Source: Warburgia ugandensis (taxonomy: Eukaryota > Streptophyta > Magnoliopsida > Canellales > Canellaceae). Taken from it: DNA of 64,000 bases. The notes under the pieces are model-generated. The model had not been told where the DNA came from. It made no database searches and saw only the letters and a program-made list of their open reading frames with translations. A program made the translations under genes and the position numbers. This document shows positions 37,601 to 50,084 of the stretch, in pieces. Positions within the stretch are counted from its first letter, which is position 1. The number at the start of each line of letters is the position of its first letter. The stretch covers positions 51,839,217 through 51,903,216 of the forward strand of contig CP141139.1 of the NCBI GenBank assembly GCA_035236585.1. Direction: 5' to 3'.

Positions 37601-38613
37601 AGCTGTCATTCCCCATCTTTACATTGCCAAAGTCTCCTTCTTTGTAGGTGGTGAAGAAGTCTTTGGGAGGAGTGGCATGGTACGGAGCTACTATATCTAT
37701 CACCCACTCTGATTCACTCTTTACCACGTGCAAGCATAATTCCTCCTTAGTAATGAGCATCATTCTATCTTGAGCGATGGGGACTGGTGTCTCACCATTA
37801 TCTTCCTTTGGTTTGCTTTGTCCCGTCTCCCTCTTGAGTTTTCAATAGTCTTTTTTCATAGTCCTGAAATGCCATAGTGGAAGCACTTAAACTGTCCTTT
37901 GGGTTGACTCTTTGATCTGTTGTGAGTTTGCAATCTCCCCCTTTGTTTGCTTTTACTCCTCTTATGTGCTTGTCTCTCTCAGTGTTCTTATTTTCTGTTA
38001 CTAGGGCATGTGCCTGGTCTGTGCCGGCTTCTTTCCTTCTAGCCTCCTCATTGAATACAAAATCTTTGACCATAGCCATGGTCAGCTTTCCTTCTAGAGC
38101 TATGTTGCTGAGTGAAATTACAAGTGTCTCCTAGCTTTCAAGTAGTGAGCTTAGTAGTAGTAGGGCTTTTTATTCATCCCCTAGTTGTAACACCACTGAT
38201 CCTATTTGATTTACCAAATTTTGAAATTTGCTGGTATGTTTAGTCATAGTCATTCCACTCCTTAGTTTAAGGTTTACAAGCCTTTTCATTAGCAAGGCTT
38301 TGTTTCAAGCAGTCTTTGCTTGATACATATTCTCTAACTATTTTCAGAGAATATAAGCATTTTCTTCTTGAACCATGTGGTGAAAAACGCTGTGATCAAT
38401 CCACTGTCTGATCTAACCTATGATTTTCTTATTCATTTTTATCCAGTTTTGTTAGGAAACTCCCTCAAGTCTTTTTCCTTGATCATCTAGAAGGTTATGG
38501 AGATCTTTGTAGTATAAAAGATCTTCCATTCTAGGTCTCCACAATGTATGACTAGTGGCATTTAATTTTATCATGGCTCCAACTATGATATTTCCTTAAC
38601 TAGTCTCCTCCAT
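34660..38613 (-). pseudogene. Copia gag-pol polyprotein, defective
   Basis: Minus strand. Gag begins with an ATG at 38613 and has a stop at its sixth codon, then KLNATSHTLWRPRMEDLLY. Protease region near 37.7 kb: SEWVIDIVAPYHATPPKDFF, where the catalytic D-[ST]-G is DIV, a damaging change. Integrase (37334-36993): zinc-binding and core parts, with VYSDICGPMEVESLGGSKYF and SIDDASRKVWIYFV. Reverse transcriptase (35859-35512): KSLYGFKQAPRQWYKKFDSF and FYVDDMLIVGSD, so the catalytic YVDD is intact. Then MKDLGVAQQILGMKI, and RNase H to about 34660 (IHCDSQSALNLSNN, KPADMLTKL). The frame is broken many times. Order protease-integrase-RT-RNase H is Copia. The Tork-like lineage is a guess from the RT wording. 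Confidence 0.9.
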
Positions 38614-38639
38614 GGTTTTAAACTTTGTTGCTACCTTTT

Positions 38640-39895
38640 TTAGGAAAAATTGTGAGAAATGAAGTGTACGGATGAGTTCAGAACAATCAAAACCTTAGGA
38701 AGGGTATTTTTGAAAATTTTGACGGGTGCCCTAAATTCTCTTATATATAGGGGTGTCTTTATCAAATTAGGGGATGCTTACGTAAAGGGGGTGTCATTGT
38801 AATTGTTTAGTGTACTAATTCAGGTCGATGGGGTGTCATTATCAAATTTTCAATGTACTAGTTTTTGGCTGCAAGGGGCATCATTACACAAAATGAAGTG
38901 CATTGATTTTTAGCATAGTATAAAGGGTAACGCTCGAAACCCTAACCCATTTTTCTCCTCATCTCCTCCCCCACGGCTTGCGGCGACTTGTAATGAGTTT
39001 CTCCAATAAAATGATCCCTCGACAAAGATGATTCCTCAAAGTGCGGTGATCTTCGGTAAGGAGATTCTATGGGATTTACAGTGATCTCTGGTAAGGAGGT
39101 ACTTCGAGGTGCATTGATCTTTCAGCAAGGAGGTTCTTCGGGGTGCGGTGATGTTCCAGCAAAGGTTCTTCGAGGTGTGGTGATCTTCTAGTAAGGAGAT
39201 TCTCTGGGGCTTATAGATAAGTTTCTCACCCCCTTTCCCTTTATTGTTTTTTCTTTTCTTTTTCCTTTTTTGGTTCCGTCAGAAAGGGGTTTCAAAGGAT
39301 TTTTCTCTAACTAGACAAAACCCTAAATCCTTCTTCTTTTTCTTCCTAGAGTGAGAGTGATTAGTGCTAATTCAACCACCTCTTCCATTTTTTATTTTTT
39401 TTTTGTTCCAGATTGTGTGATTTCAGTAAGTTTTCATCGGTCGATTGAAACCCCCAACTCTCTCTTCTTATATATTTTAGATATAGAAAAAGACAGAGGG
39501 TTCTGGTCGGTTTTCACCAGCTGGCCGACTGAAACCCTAATCCCCTTCCCCCTTTTTTTTTTATTGTTTCTAGTTTTTCGATGAAAATCTTACCAGAGAG
39601 ATGTTATCTGGCTTGAACAATTTCTAATCTGAGCATTCTTTGATCTAGGATTTCTCTGATCTAAGGTTTTCTATGATTGTGCAATTTGATCTGATATGGG
39701 TAGTGTGATCTATACTATTTGATATAGGTTGTGCGATCTGGACTATTCGATCTGGGTCGTGCAATCTAGGCTCTCTGATCTGGGCCGTGCAATCTAGGCT
39801 CAAAGGCTTGGGTCTAGACGTGGATCTAGGCCGCACTTGGCTTGGGTCTAGATTGAGTCTGAGCTCTGTTCTAGTAGTCCTCTAGCATTAACGAT
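38640..39895 (-). other. Copia leader with tandem repeats
   Basis: Untranslated leader between primer-binding site and gag. At 39030-39205 roughly 40-bp units alternate GTGCGGTGATCTTCGGTAAG and GAGATTCTNNGGG-like phrases. At 39680-39810 units of about 33 bp carry TGTGCGATCTGGACTATTCG. At 38751-38890 a GGGTGTCNTTATCAAATT phrase recurs about four times. No coding region is evident. Confidence 0.6.
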
Positions 39896-39907
39896 GCTCA
39901 GATACCA
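39896..39907 (-). other. Primer-binding site (initiator Met-tRNA)
   Basis: The minus strand reads TGGTATCTGAGC, one mismatch from the plant initiator Met-tRNA complement TGGTATCAGAGC, two bases after the 5' LTR end. Confidence 0.85.
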
Positions 39908-39909
39908 CT

Positions 39910-40266
39910 TGTTAAGATTTCTAGTATGTTAGAGCAGCACAGAGAGCATACACACACATACACACAAAGCACAAAAGATTTATGTGGTTCGGCCAAGTTT
40001 GGCTTACGTCCATAAGAAGAAGGGGGAACATGATTTTTACTACATGGAAGGAGTTACATGGCATGATTTTTGTCATTGATTTTGGTTCCTATTTGTAGGA
40101 ATACAAAGAGAGTTCTAGTCTAACTTAGACTCGATCTCAACCTCTATCTAATTAACCTTATCAAATTAGACTACTTATCAGATTTAGACTCCTCTAATCA
40201 TGTTTACCCATATCTAATCATCTCCTTTTGTTGGCAGGTTTATCCACATGGGGATGGACATTATCA
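39910..40266 (-). repeat. 5' LTR of the Copia element
   Basis: Boundaries TG...CA. Longer than the other LTR by about 17 bp because of small insertions, including an extra CTCGATCTCAACCTC stretch. Confidence 0.9.
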
Positions 40267-40271
40267 ATGCC

Positions 40272-42435
40272 AACCCAAAAATCTTCTGAAGTGTTCACAT
40301 TCACTTGTTAAATTGCTTAGAAACATATGTCCAATTCCCAATCGTGGTCATAGGAACCCAGCTAAGTAGCAGGAAACGCACCAATTCTGAAGGAAATAGT
40401 GTGGTTTCTCCCTATTTGTGTCCTCCAATTTAGTGAGTTAGAAAAGATATTATTGGGATGTTTTAGCTTTAATTTTTAGTAGGATATGTTGACTTAAAGA
40501 CCAATAAGGTAGTTTATCACATTGAATTCTTAAGCCTATGTTTTAAGTATAGGATCTGGTTACACTCAGGCTTGCAATGCATGCAAGAAAACAGGGTGTG
40601 ACCAGTCCCTTTTTCAAGTTAATCCTTCAAGCATTCAACAATGGCCCACTAAAATTCCTGTTTTAATGCATCATTAGAAAGTTCATGAAGAAAGGAAGAA
40701 AATCCAGATACGGCTTTTTGAACAAGGAAGGTTTAAGGGGGTAGCTGGCAAGATGAATAGCCCCTATTCACCATGACCAATAGATAAGAAAGAAGATAGA
40801 GCATGATAAATTTCATATGAAAGCATGCCAAACCAAACAAGAAATTAGCTACAAATCCACCACATATATAGAAGAATCATGAAGCATCATTAAACAATGG
40901 AAAGATTGCAAATTTTGACATTTTTCATCATCCTTTGAGGTTAAATTCAAATCTTTGCAAGCTACTCATTCAACCTACAAGAAACTAGTAACTTGCAAAT
41001 CTAAGTGTAGAAACTTGCAAATTTCAAGCTTGGATAATCTAAGATTTCATCATCCCACTCAAATCCCCTACCTGAGATGGAGCTTTGTACATTGGATCTG
41101 TTTTCTCTACGAATTTGGCAGCTCAATGGTTCATGCGTGGAGCTTCACCTACTGAAGAAGAAGCCCCACAATTTCCAACTCCTCATGACTTACCTAGCAT
41201 TCCAATTTCCTTCCTTTGGATCTTATTTTGATTTTCAATCTTTCCCCTACCTCTAGCTCTCTTCTTCCTGCCAATTTCTCCTTCTTCTTCTTCGTTCTCC
41301 CTTACCCGAACTCAATTTTTTGTAAATGTGTGGATTTATTATTATAATTGTGCAATTACATGTATTACAAAACTAGAATGGATTGAATCCCTCCTAAATG
41401 ACCTCAACATCAAATAGATTACTTCTCCAACCAACCTTTACAATTGGTGCTTTACACCTAAGTGCTAATCCTATGTTCCACTCCCGTATAAAGCATATCG
41501 CATTTGACTTTTACTTTGTCTTTAATCATGTAGGAATTCTTCAAGTCCAACATGTTAGCACTTTTGCTCAACGTACTGATGCACTAATTAAACTACTCAC
41601 ATGGTCCCACTTTGAACAACTGGGAAACATGATTGAGATAGTTCATTGATAACCAATCTTGCCAGGATTTATTAGAGATTATAAGGAAAATTGGACTATC
41701 ATTCAATCTAAAAGTTTAAGTTGATAAGAAATGAGCCAACAATATTTATATATCTAACACACCCTAAACTACTCACACAATCCCACTTTGAACTACTATG
41801 AAACAAGACCAGGATAGTTCATTCATCTACAATCTTGCATGGATGCATTAGAGATCATAAGGACTATTGAATTATCATTTAATCTAAAGTTTTAAGTTGA
41901 TAAGAAGTGGGCCAAGAAGATTTATATATCTAACACATCCCTCGCATGGAAAGCCCCTTTTATAGGTTGTTGCATGTAGACTAAAGTGCATGCTCATCTA
42001 CCAAAAGTTGGAAATTAATTTGACAAATTGGGGGTACGATTTTAGGATTTAAACTCACAGTCTCTGTTAATAAGGCTCCAATACTAACTTGGATTACCAT
42101 TCAACCACAAAGCTTAAAGCTGATAAGAAGTGGGCCAATAATATTTATATGTCTAACAATGTTGGATTAGCATTACAGTTAAAAGCTTAAGATGATAATA
42201 ATTGGTTAAAAATAATTATATTTTTAAGACACCTTGTCATAGAAGGCCCCTTCTTTTGGGCTCTTACATGTGGACAAAAGCATAGTGGGGCTATCAATTG
42301 GTCAAAATCAAATCAAGTCCACCAATTATTAGGTCAGATCTAAGTGGACAATTCTTTGGACTTTATGCTCAATATTTAAATCCTAATACTTCGAAATGGA
42401 TTGAATCTCCAATGGTCTTAGATATAATAGATTAA
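40272..42435. other. Unassigned sequence with a tandem duplication
   Basis: No recognised gene. A unit of about 177 bp is duplicated in tandem at 41586-41763 and 41764-41938 (both have AAACTACTCACA, TCCCACTTTGAAC, TTAGAGATTATAAGG or its variant, and an AATATTTATATATCTAACAC end). Further copies of that end (TTAAGTTGATAAGAAGTGGG) appear near 42110-42160 and 42180-42230. Plus-strand open frames at 40955-41155 and 41398-41649 do not look like conserved proteins. Confidence 0.4.
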
Positions 42436-42459
42436 AAACACTACTACACATGAGGCTTT

Positions 42460-42850
42460 CAAAGTCGGTTAAAACCGATAATAGAAGTTGCTTATTAAGC
42501 GACTTCTACCAACCCAACTTGAAAAGTCTTCAATTTTAGAAGTCGTTTAAGTAAACGACTTCTAAAATCCTAAACTTTAGAAGTCGTTTATATTACTTAT
42601 CAACTTCTAAAATTGAAGACTTTAGAAGTCGCTTATAATTAAACGACTTTGATAGTTTACGAATTTAGTAGACCTTTAGAAGTCATTTATTTTTAAATGA
42701 CTTGTAAAGTCTTTGATTTCAGAAGTTGTTTATTTTTTAAACGACTTCTAAAGTCTTTGATTTCAGAAGTCATTTATTTTTTAAACCACTTCTAAACTAT
42801 ACATCTTTAGAAGTTTTTTTATTTAAACGACTTCTAAAGTTTTTTTATTT
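42460..42850. repeat. Left CACTA subterminal palindromes
   Basis: About eight units of the form AGAAGTCGTTTA(n)TAAACGACTTCTAAA with linkers such as GTCTTTGATTTC. In CACTA elements such arrays are bound by the element's own accessory protein during transposition. Confidence 0.85.
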
Positions 42851-42859
42851 TTATTTTGT

Positions 42860-44990
42860 TTTCTAGATCAACCACCTGTATACATTGAAGACCTAATACT
42901 CAAACAATGTCTATAAACATTAAAAACTTGTTAACATATAACATTCATCCACTTTTTTCTTGTAGTCGAGTAATGCTTAAGGTCCAATAATGGCTTTTAG
43001 CAAAGAAAATACAAGACATTCTAATAGCATTTAGCAATATCGCCCAACAACATCAAAAAGTACACCAGGAATATAGAATATTAGAAATGAATGAATGATC
43101 CAAAATGATAGTAAGTATAGAATAACAAAAATGAAAAATGAAGCTGATCATAATGGAAAGGAAAATCGTAGTTAAAAGAAGACAACTACAAAATTCAACT
43201 GATTGGAGTAGCCATATAGAACAACTAATTCAGGTGAATTAGGTGATATAGTTGGGAAAAACTCATACATAGATCAGCATTTTTTGAAAGTGCATCACCA
43301 GTTCCCATTTCTAACCAGTTAGAATAGTGTGGGTACATAGACGGTCTAGCATTTTGAAGAAGGGCTCTTGTTTGCTACTGCTAGAAAGGAGGAATCACTG
43401 ATACTCCATTACTATAACTAGGACATCCAAACAATTGAAGAAACCAAGAGTTACAACAAGATGGCACCAAATTCTCCAAAGATTCATAACCTACAGTATA
43501 TGAAACATCATAGAAATTCATATCCTACATTCTATATTTGCAACACTTCCTGAGGATGGGAAACAAATATGGATAGAGTTGAATTTTGACTTAAGGTCCA
43601 GTAATGTTTTATGCGTTACAAAGCATGAAATTAATCAACTCGTTGAAGGGAAATATGCTTCCTAAGCATGAAATTAATCAACTAATTTAAGGAAAACAAG
43701 CTTTAACACATACTTTCTTAGTCATGCAATTGTTTAAAGAATGTAGTGGGAATCAAGAGGATGAACTTTCACAACTATTAAGAAACTAAACAAGATCAAC
43801 TTAATTACTTTTTTCTACTTGAATGAATGCCATAACTTGGAACCTATTCACTCACCAAATCAATCCAAGCCATGTGTTCTAGCCATGGCTTACATGCATA
43901 GTCCCAACATGTTTTGATAAGTGCATTTCAAATCAGTAGATGTGGAATTTTAAACTACAGATCTACAAATAAGCAAGCAATTCTATAAGGTTTTCCAGCT
44001 TCAGCCCTAAAGCCCCTCTTAATCATGCATTCCATCCTTGGATTGGAAGCATAGTTTTAGAGGTCTTTTAATTAGATCGTTGGAATTTTCAGAAATAAAC
44101 ATTCATGTTTTATGAGTTCATATATTGAAGCTTTATGCATGTATAAATACACTCACTTATTCAAGAATACTCTGTATATTGCATTCAAATAACTGCATCT
44201 AAATAATGAAGATCTATTTTGCTACTTTTTTGCATCTTTTCTATAGATGAATACCAAACAAAAAAAGAGGAAAGCAGCAAATTTCTTCAAAACCACAATG
44301 GAAATCAAACAAGGATGCCCATTGTCCTACTATCTATTCATTCTATCTTGAAAATATCCATACTTATCATTACCCATCCACATCCATAATGACTACAAAA
44401 CATTCATACTCATCATTACTCATCCACATCTATCTTGAAAATAATTTATATAAGAAACTACAACATATGTATTGTCTATAACATCTGCATTCACTTCATT
44501 TGTAAATCCATACACATTCACATTTGCTTTCACACTCTAAGTAACCCTCTCATTCTTCGTCTCATAAAAGTTATATACTTCAATCTCCATATATTCACTC
44601 CATGTTCAAACTCCAAATTTACTTCATCCATACTCATTTATTCCCACACTCCAAATTTTCACCCATTCATTGCTTAAAATACAAATATATATATATATAT
44701 ATATATTTCAAAGAAAATAATAAAACCCCAAGGAGCACACACAAGTCAATGGAAAAAATACTTTAATATGTATTTCAAGTTCATGTAGTTACTCCAACAA
44801 CTAATTAAAAGTCATTACATAGTTAGCCCATTCAGATCTTATTTCATTAAGAATTACCCTAGAGTAAGTCTTCTTGGATGCCCACTCTGAAAGCACAGCA
44901 GCCTAAAATATAACATATTTAATTAAGGTAAAACTTTTTAACTAGATTTATAAAAATTGTAGAAACATATAAGATTATGGGAAGAGAAAA
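42860..44990. other. CACTA noncoding, left side
   Basis: Between the left subterminal repeats and the end of the Ptta/Ulp1 gene I see no coding exon. A (TA)n run is at about 44685-44707. A plus-strand open frame at 44435-44677 is Ile/His-rich and looks random. Confidence 0.4.
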
Positions 44991-44999
44991 ATACAAAGT

Positions 45000-47900
45000 T
45001 TTCTACCTTTTTGAAATGGGAGACAGGGGTACCATCGATTGCAAGGGTCCTCATGTACTTCAGGACATAATACCCACACTACCAATCTAATTATTGTTTA
45101 GGGCATTGTGGAACAAGGACAACAAAACAACTAATAAATATCATTTGTAATAATGTAGGTTTAATTACTAATAACTTAGAGCAATTAATTGTTTTGTATA
45201 CCTTGACATTCTTCCAAGTGAGTTTTGGTAGTTGCATAGTCTTAGTCTAAACAGCCTAATCGAACCAAACCCTAAAAAATTTATATTTCAAATGCATTAT
45301 AGATAAATAACAATTTATGTACTTATATACTCATAACACATGAAAAAGATAAATTCTTATTTATTTATAATATCTACTAGGGCGGCACGGATGTGTGATC
45401 CGCAAGAATAAAAAAAGAAAGCATGCCCACCATGCACATTCAAAGCAAGCAACATCCAATGAGACCTACATAGACACTCATATGAATTGTAATGGAAGTT
45501 GACAATCCCTAGGTATAGAATAATTTGACAAGAAAAGAAGAAAATTAAAACTTACCTGCTATTGTAGGGAATCATTAAGCCCTGTCCCTTAGAGCAACGA
45601 AATAGGCCTGTTAAAATATCCTGACTATGATGCTCGATCACCCATTGCACCAAAGTTCCAGAAATAATGCCACAGTCAAGGAATTGGTAAAGTACTGTAC
45701 CCTCACCCTCAAAAAAGCCAATAGCATCATTTAAAAATCTACATAGAAGAAATAATTAGTACATATACCATTAAAATGTAACATGTAATTAAATATCAAA
45801 TGATTTATAGGCAAGTATGTGCATATGTACCCAATGTAGGAGACAATGTGAGGGTGCTCGAGTTGATCCCATTAGCAAATGTGTAATAGGTCCTTTGCCA
45901 TAAGTGGCACTTCAACAATGCCATCGGCAAGCACTCCCCGCTTGATTTGTACAGGATTACTAATGCCCATATTGCTATGGATGAGACCATAGAGTACCCT
46001 TAGGGATCAAGGATTGTTAGGTGGGACTTCCACATGCTCCTGGGTTGACTGCTGTAAAAGATGTAAAAATTCACAGCTAATTAATATTAATATATGAATA
46101 GGGCCTAATTTATGATGAAAGAAAAACCAAAGATATATATATATATAAGTATATATTCCATTGGTGCAGCATCAACAGGTGCCCCTAGAATGGCAGCAGA
46201 TTTAAGTGCCGCATGTTGTTTCTGATTAACAGTATATAGTTATTAAATGACTTCTATGAGGCCTTTAGCTAAAGAATTAATGAGAAAGGTAGTATGATAA
46301 GATACATACCATGAACTCTATGGGAATGACTAGTTCCTCCGGCCAAGCAACGTGATATGCAACTACATGTCCAACGGTTATAATATTTTCCATTTCTAAT
46401 GGGAATGGTATGGTAGGAAGGCATTAGCATTTTACACCATGGTAATGGAAACCCGCTTAGTACCTTGTGGCATAATAATTCCATGAAAATGTTTGATTCA
46501 TGCTCATAGCATGAACCAATTGGCACAATATTTTGACAGGATTCCACGACCAACAGGCATTGACCCACCTGCAGTGCAAATATGCAATATATAGGTTGAG
46601 ATATATAAAATATTATTACAAAATGACAATGAAAATTTATAGTTTTGTCTATGTATGTATATACCTCTTGGGCAGGAATTTCCTATTCATGGGGAGGCAG
46701 ATGTCCTTCATCATCTTCTTTGGTTGGGGAATTACAGCTTGCATGTGATGGAGGTATAGTGGGGCTAGGAGTATTATGAGTAGGGGTGCATCAACCACCA
46801 TCAAACCTCCCTCTTGCATCTGTTTAATTATATCTTGCCTCACTTTTGCAATGAATGCATTATAGGCTGCCTCATCATCTTGAACTTTAGGCATATGTCT
46901 TCTACCAAAGAATTTAGAAGGAACAATACTATGACCCATGCCCCTAACTCAACTAGGGTGGTCTTCCTTATTGCCCATGGCCCTATACAGGATGTCTTCC
47001 TTGGCAGCAGTGCTGCTTAAAGTTCCTATAATAGCTCTTTCTTGGGTAAGAGCATCCTGCAAAATTTAATCAGAAAGACATGATCATTTGATCTAATTAA
47101 TTGTAAAAAATTTATAGACAGGTGGAACCACTTACTATGTGTGAAGCAATTTGTGTAGTAGTTTCATTTGAGAACTTCTCGCCAGTATGGCCTACTAAGT
47201 GTGCCATCTTCAAGAGAATGGAGCAATCAATGGGTTGCATAGTCCCATCTTTATTTTGGCTGTCAAGCAAAGGCACTATAGTTAGAAAATATGTATATAA
47301 TTATAGTAGCATTAAATCGAATGTGATAAATTATCATAAATGCTTACTTCACACTCTTCTAAATGAGCATAGCCCATCCTAAATAGGTGGTGCTGCAAAT
47401 TTGTTTTGTATACCTTTCTTCCCCTTACACTCTTCACCTACACATTTTTACATGTGTGATCAAGTACAATAAATTGAACGTTACATGTAATTAAAAGAAT
47501 GAAGCGTCATTTCTACACATACCTCAAACTCAACGGAGGTGCGGTTCTGTACAAATGCATTCCAAGCCTCCTGGTCAATGATGTCGGAGTAAATGGAAGG
47601 CACTGAGAACAACCTTGATGGATTGTTAACATTTGGAACTATGTACTTACGAACAAGGTAGTTCTTCCATTTTCTTCATTGCTCACTAGCGCCTTGTGAA
47701 GCATGCGTCTTTTTATCATCCGGCATGTTAAAGGTAGACTGCAAATGGAAGACATCAAATTACTATTTTTGAAAAATAAGGAAAGTTATAATGTAAATAA
47801 TACATGTACTTAATGTTTACATACCTTCACCATTTACCATATTGAATCTTTGGTTGTGGATGGCACAAGTCTCCAACCCTCAAATGTGATAGGAACCATG

Positions 47901-48136
47901 CTTCTTACTATAGAGCAGATGAAAGTAATGTAAGTAGGGGCACTCTCACCAATTGCTTGCCCTCTACTATTGTCTTGAATAGTTTCCTTAATTTCCTTCA
48001 ATTTTCTCTTGATAACCTTTTCTATTGTTGTTCGCTCTCTGTCCTTTCTTTTTGGAGTAGTACTGCTCATGTGAGCCTCTTGTTCGTGCTCTTCATTAAA
48101 GTTGTGTTTTTTAGTTTGATGTTCTCTTGGTTCCAT
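45000..48136 (-). pseudogene. Ptta/En-Spm protein with Ulp1 (C48) protease, in CACTA
   Basis: Minus-strand multi-exon gene, collinear with the one at 27132-30695. It starts near 48136 (MEPREHQTKKH) and has NSRGQAIGESAPTYITFIC and RSMVPITFEGWRLVP; KWKNY-type residues and DQEAWNAFVQ near 47.6 kb; ILLKMAHLVGHTGEKFSNE near 47.2 kb; GTLSSTAAKEDILYRAMGNK near 47.0 kb; and PFPLEMENIITVGHVVAYHV near 46.35 kb. The Ulp1 part has KGQGLMIPYNS (45.56 kb), SHWMLLALNVHGGHAFFFYS (45.45 kb), LPKLTWKNVK (45.2 kb) and CGYYVLKYMRTLAIDGTPVS (45.1 kb). Nonsense codons lie after DSIW in the first exon, near 46950 and, twice, just before the catalytic CGYYV. Function of the intact protein is unknown; a SUMO protease-like or accessory role is inferred. 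Confidence 0.75.
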
Positions 48137-48149
48137 CGTTACCACAAAG

Positions 48150-49600
48150 AAGCATTCAATGATATTAGAACAATACTTTTAAATGACCTTTCAATCATTG
48201 CATGCTAATTAAAACCCTCATCTAAGTAAAACTTAAATAATCATCATTAACAACATGAATAAATGCTTGCCTTGGAATATAGATAATACTACAATCTTTT
48301 AAATTACTAGATAGGGCATGATAAAAATGCATATTTAAATAAGCACCAAACAATCAACACGATGGCTTTAGGCTTAACTAGATCATGTATCTTCAACAAA
48401 TAAATAGGTATAATTACAAGTATGTTGAAAATGATTCATGGAGCAATGACTCATGCATCATCAATTACCACTCATTCATAAACTTATACCATTTTCCATT
48501 CTTCATGACATACATATAGTCATGAGCAGATTTAAAAGAAAGAGCATGAATTTAAATATTACATGTTCCCCACACTTTCATGTACAATCATAAATGAAAA
48601 TAATTTGAAATTGGTTAATAAAACCATATAGTTCAAGTAACCATCATACCAATTACAAAAATACTTATTGGTTGGTTCACATACATACATTGGAGTACTT
48701 TGATTCATGCCATTGATTACTCGTTGCTATGTTATAAGAAAGCTTCCATGCCTTGATCAATAAAATAAATTCTTACTAGATTAGTGTTTTCATGCTAGAT
48801 TGTGATTATCCCATACCATGTGGGCCCCACTTGCTTGGTTTTGGTCAAACATTAGCATGACCCAGCTTGACCATGTCTACCTTAATAGTAAGTTATTGGT
48901 GTAGCTTTAAAATTTATTGCAAGCGCATGAATTAAAGTAGTATTGCACAAGACAATGGTCGATCCCATGAGGAATCTCATGGATCATCAATAGATTGGGT
49001 ATTATTTAAATTACTTAAATTCAGCCAAAGAGAAAGAGTTGATGATTAAAATAGGAATATAAAACAATAAGGAAACATGCATAAAATTAAAACTTACACC
49101 TAGAGGAAACTTGTTAAAAACAAAGCTAAACAATGAAAATGGTAACTTACTTAACTAATATACATTTAACTAAAGTAAACTATGGCAAGATTGGGATGAA
49201 CCACTAGATCAACTTATTTTAAGGAAACTACTAAAAGGGAAGCTTTCCTAATCTAACACTTTCCTATACAAGAAACTTTCTAATGCTCAAAAACAAAACT
49301 TTTTCAACCTAAACGCAGATGCAAACAACTAATTAACAACTACCAAAGCATGATTAAGAAACTAAACTAACCAAGAATTAAAGAGAAATGTAACATAGTA
49401 CAACATGCATGATCCATGGATTGTGTGCATGGTTCATAGGTTGAAAATTTTCCTTATTGACAATTAAAAAGTAATATATCATGTAAGGTAACCAATGAAC
49501 ATAATAAGCAACCAAAAAATCTACATGGTTTCCTAAGGATTCAAGCAATTAAGATGGCAAGAAACAAAGCATAAAGATTAAGGAGAATTTTTTTTTTAGA
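48150..49600. other. CACTA noncoding between its two genes
   Basis: AT-rich, with no exon recognised. This is the upstream side of the Ptta/Ulp1 gene and the downstream side of the transposase gene. Confidence 0.4.
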
Positions 49601-49734
49601 TTTCAAGTACTTAAGAACATCAACTTAAATCAAGCATATGAAGCAATTGAAACAACAATTTCACTACAAGAACATAACCACAAGTAACCGTCATACCAAT
49701 CATTGTGGTTTTCTCCCTCTGGTTTTCTCCAGCG

Positions 49735-50010
49735 CGCATGCAGATTGGGTCCCACCATCTCCAACCCTCTTCTCTCCTTTCTCCTCTCCTTCTCTCTTCC
49801 CCTCTCTTTCCTCTTTCCTCTCTCCTCTCTTCTTCTTCCCTCTCTTCTCTGACATGGGTGCAGCATGCAGAGGAGCCCCCACCCTCTCCTGCTCTCTTCT
49901 CCATCATGGTTGCGATGTGTAGAGGAGCTGCCACCCGCTCCTTTCTCCTCTCCTTCTCTCTTCTCTTCTCTTCTCTTTTCTCCCCCTTCTTTCTTCTTCT
50001 CCCACATTTT
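49735..50010. repeat. CT-rich low-complexity tract
   Basis: Long runs of TCTCTTCTTCCTCTC-type sequence. Open frames on both strands (Ser/Leu/Pro-rich on plus, Arg/Glu/Lys-rich on minus, the longest 49620-50072 minus) come from composition. The phrase GGAGCCCCCACCCTCTCCTG recurs as GGAGCTGCCACCCGCTCCTT about 60 bp later. Confidence 0.7.
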
Positions 50011-50084
50011 CTCCCTCTTGTCGGGTTGCTCTGTCTGGTTTTGAGAAGAAATAGAGATATGTGTATAGGCACGTGTGCAAAGAT

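Larger units (their letters stand above)
34260..40266 (-). mobile_element. Ty1/copia LTR retrotransposon, 6.0 kb, both LTRs
   Basis: Direct repeats at 34260-34599 and 39910-40266 both run TGTTAAGAT...ATTATCA and differ by scattered substitutions and small indels. Flanks are ATGCT (34255-34259) and ATGCC (40267-40271), a 5-bp target duplication with one change. Read on the minus strand, the 5' LTR is the right one. It is followed by a primer-binding site for initiator Met-tRNA, then a long leader, gag-pol, a purine tract and the 3' LTR. The coding region is full of stops, so it is not autonomous. Confidence 0.92.
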
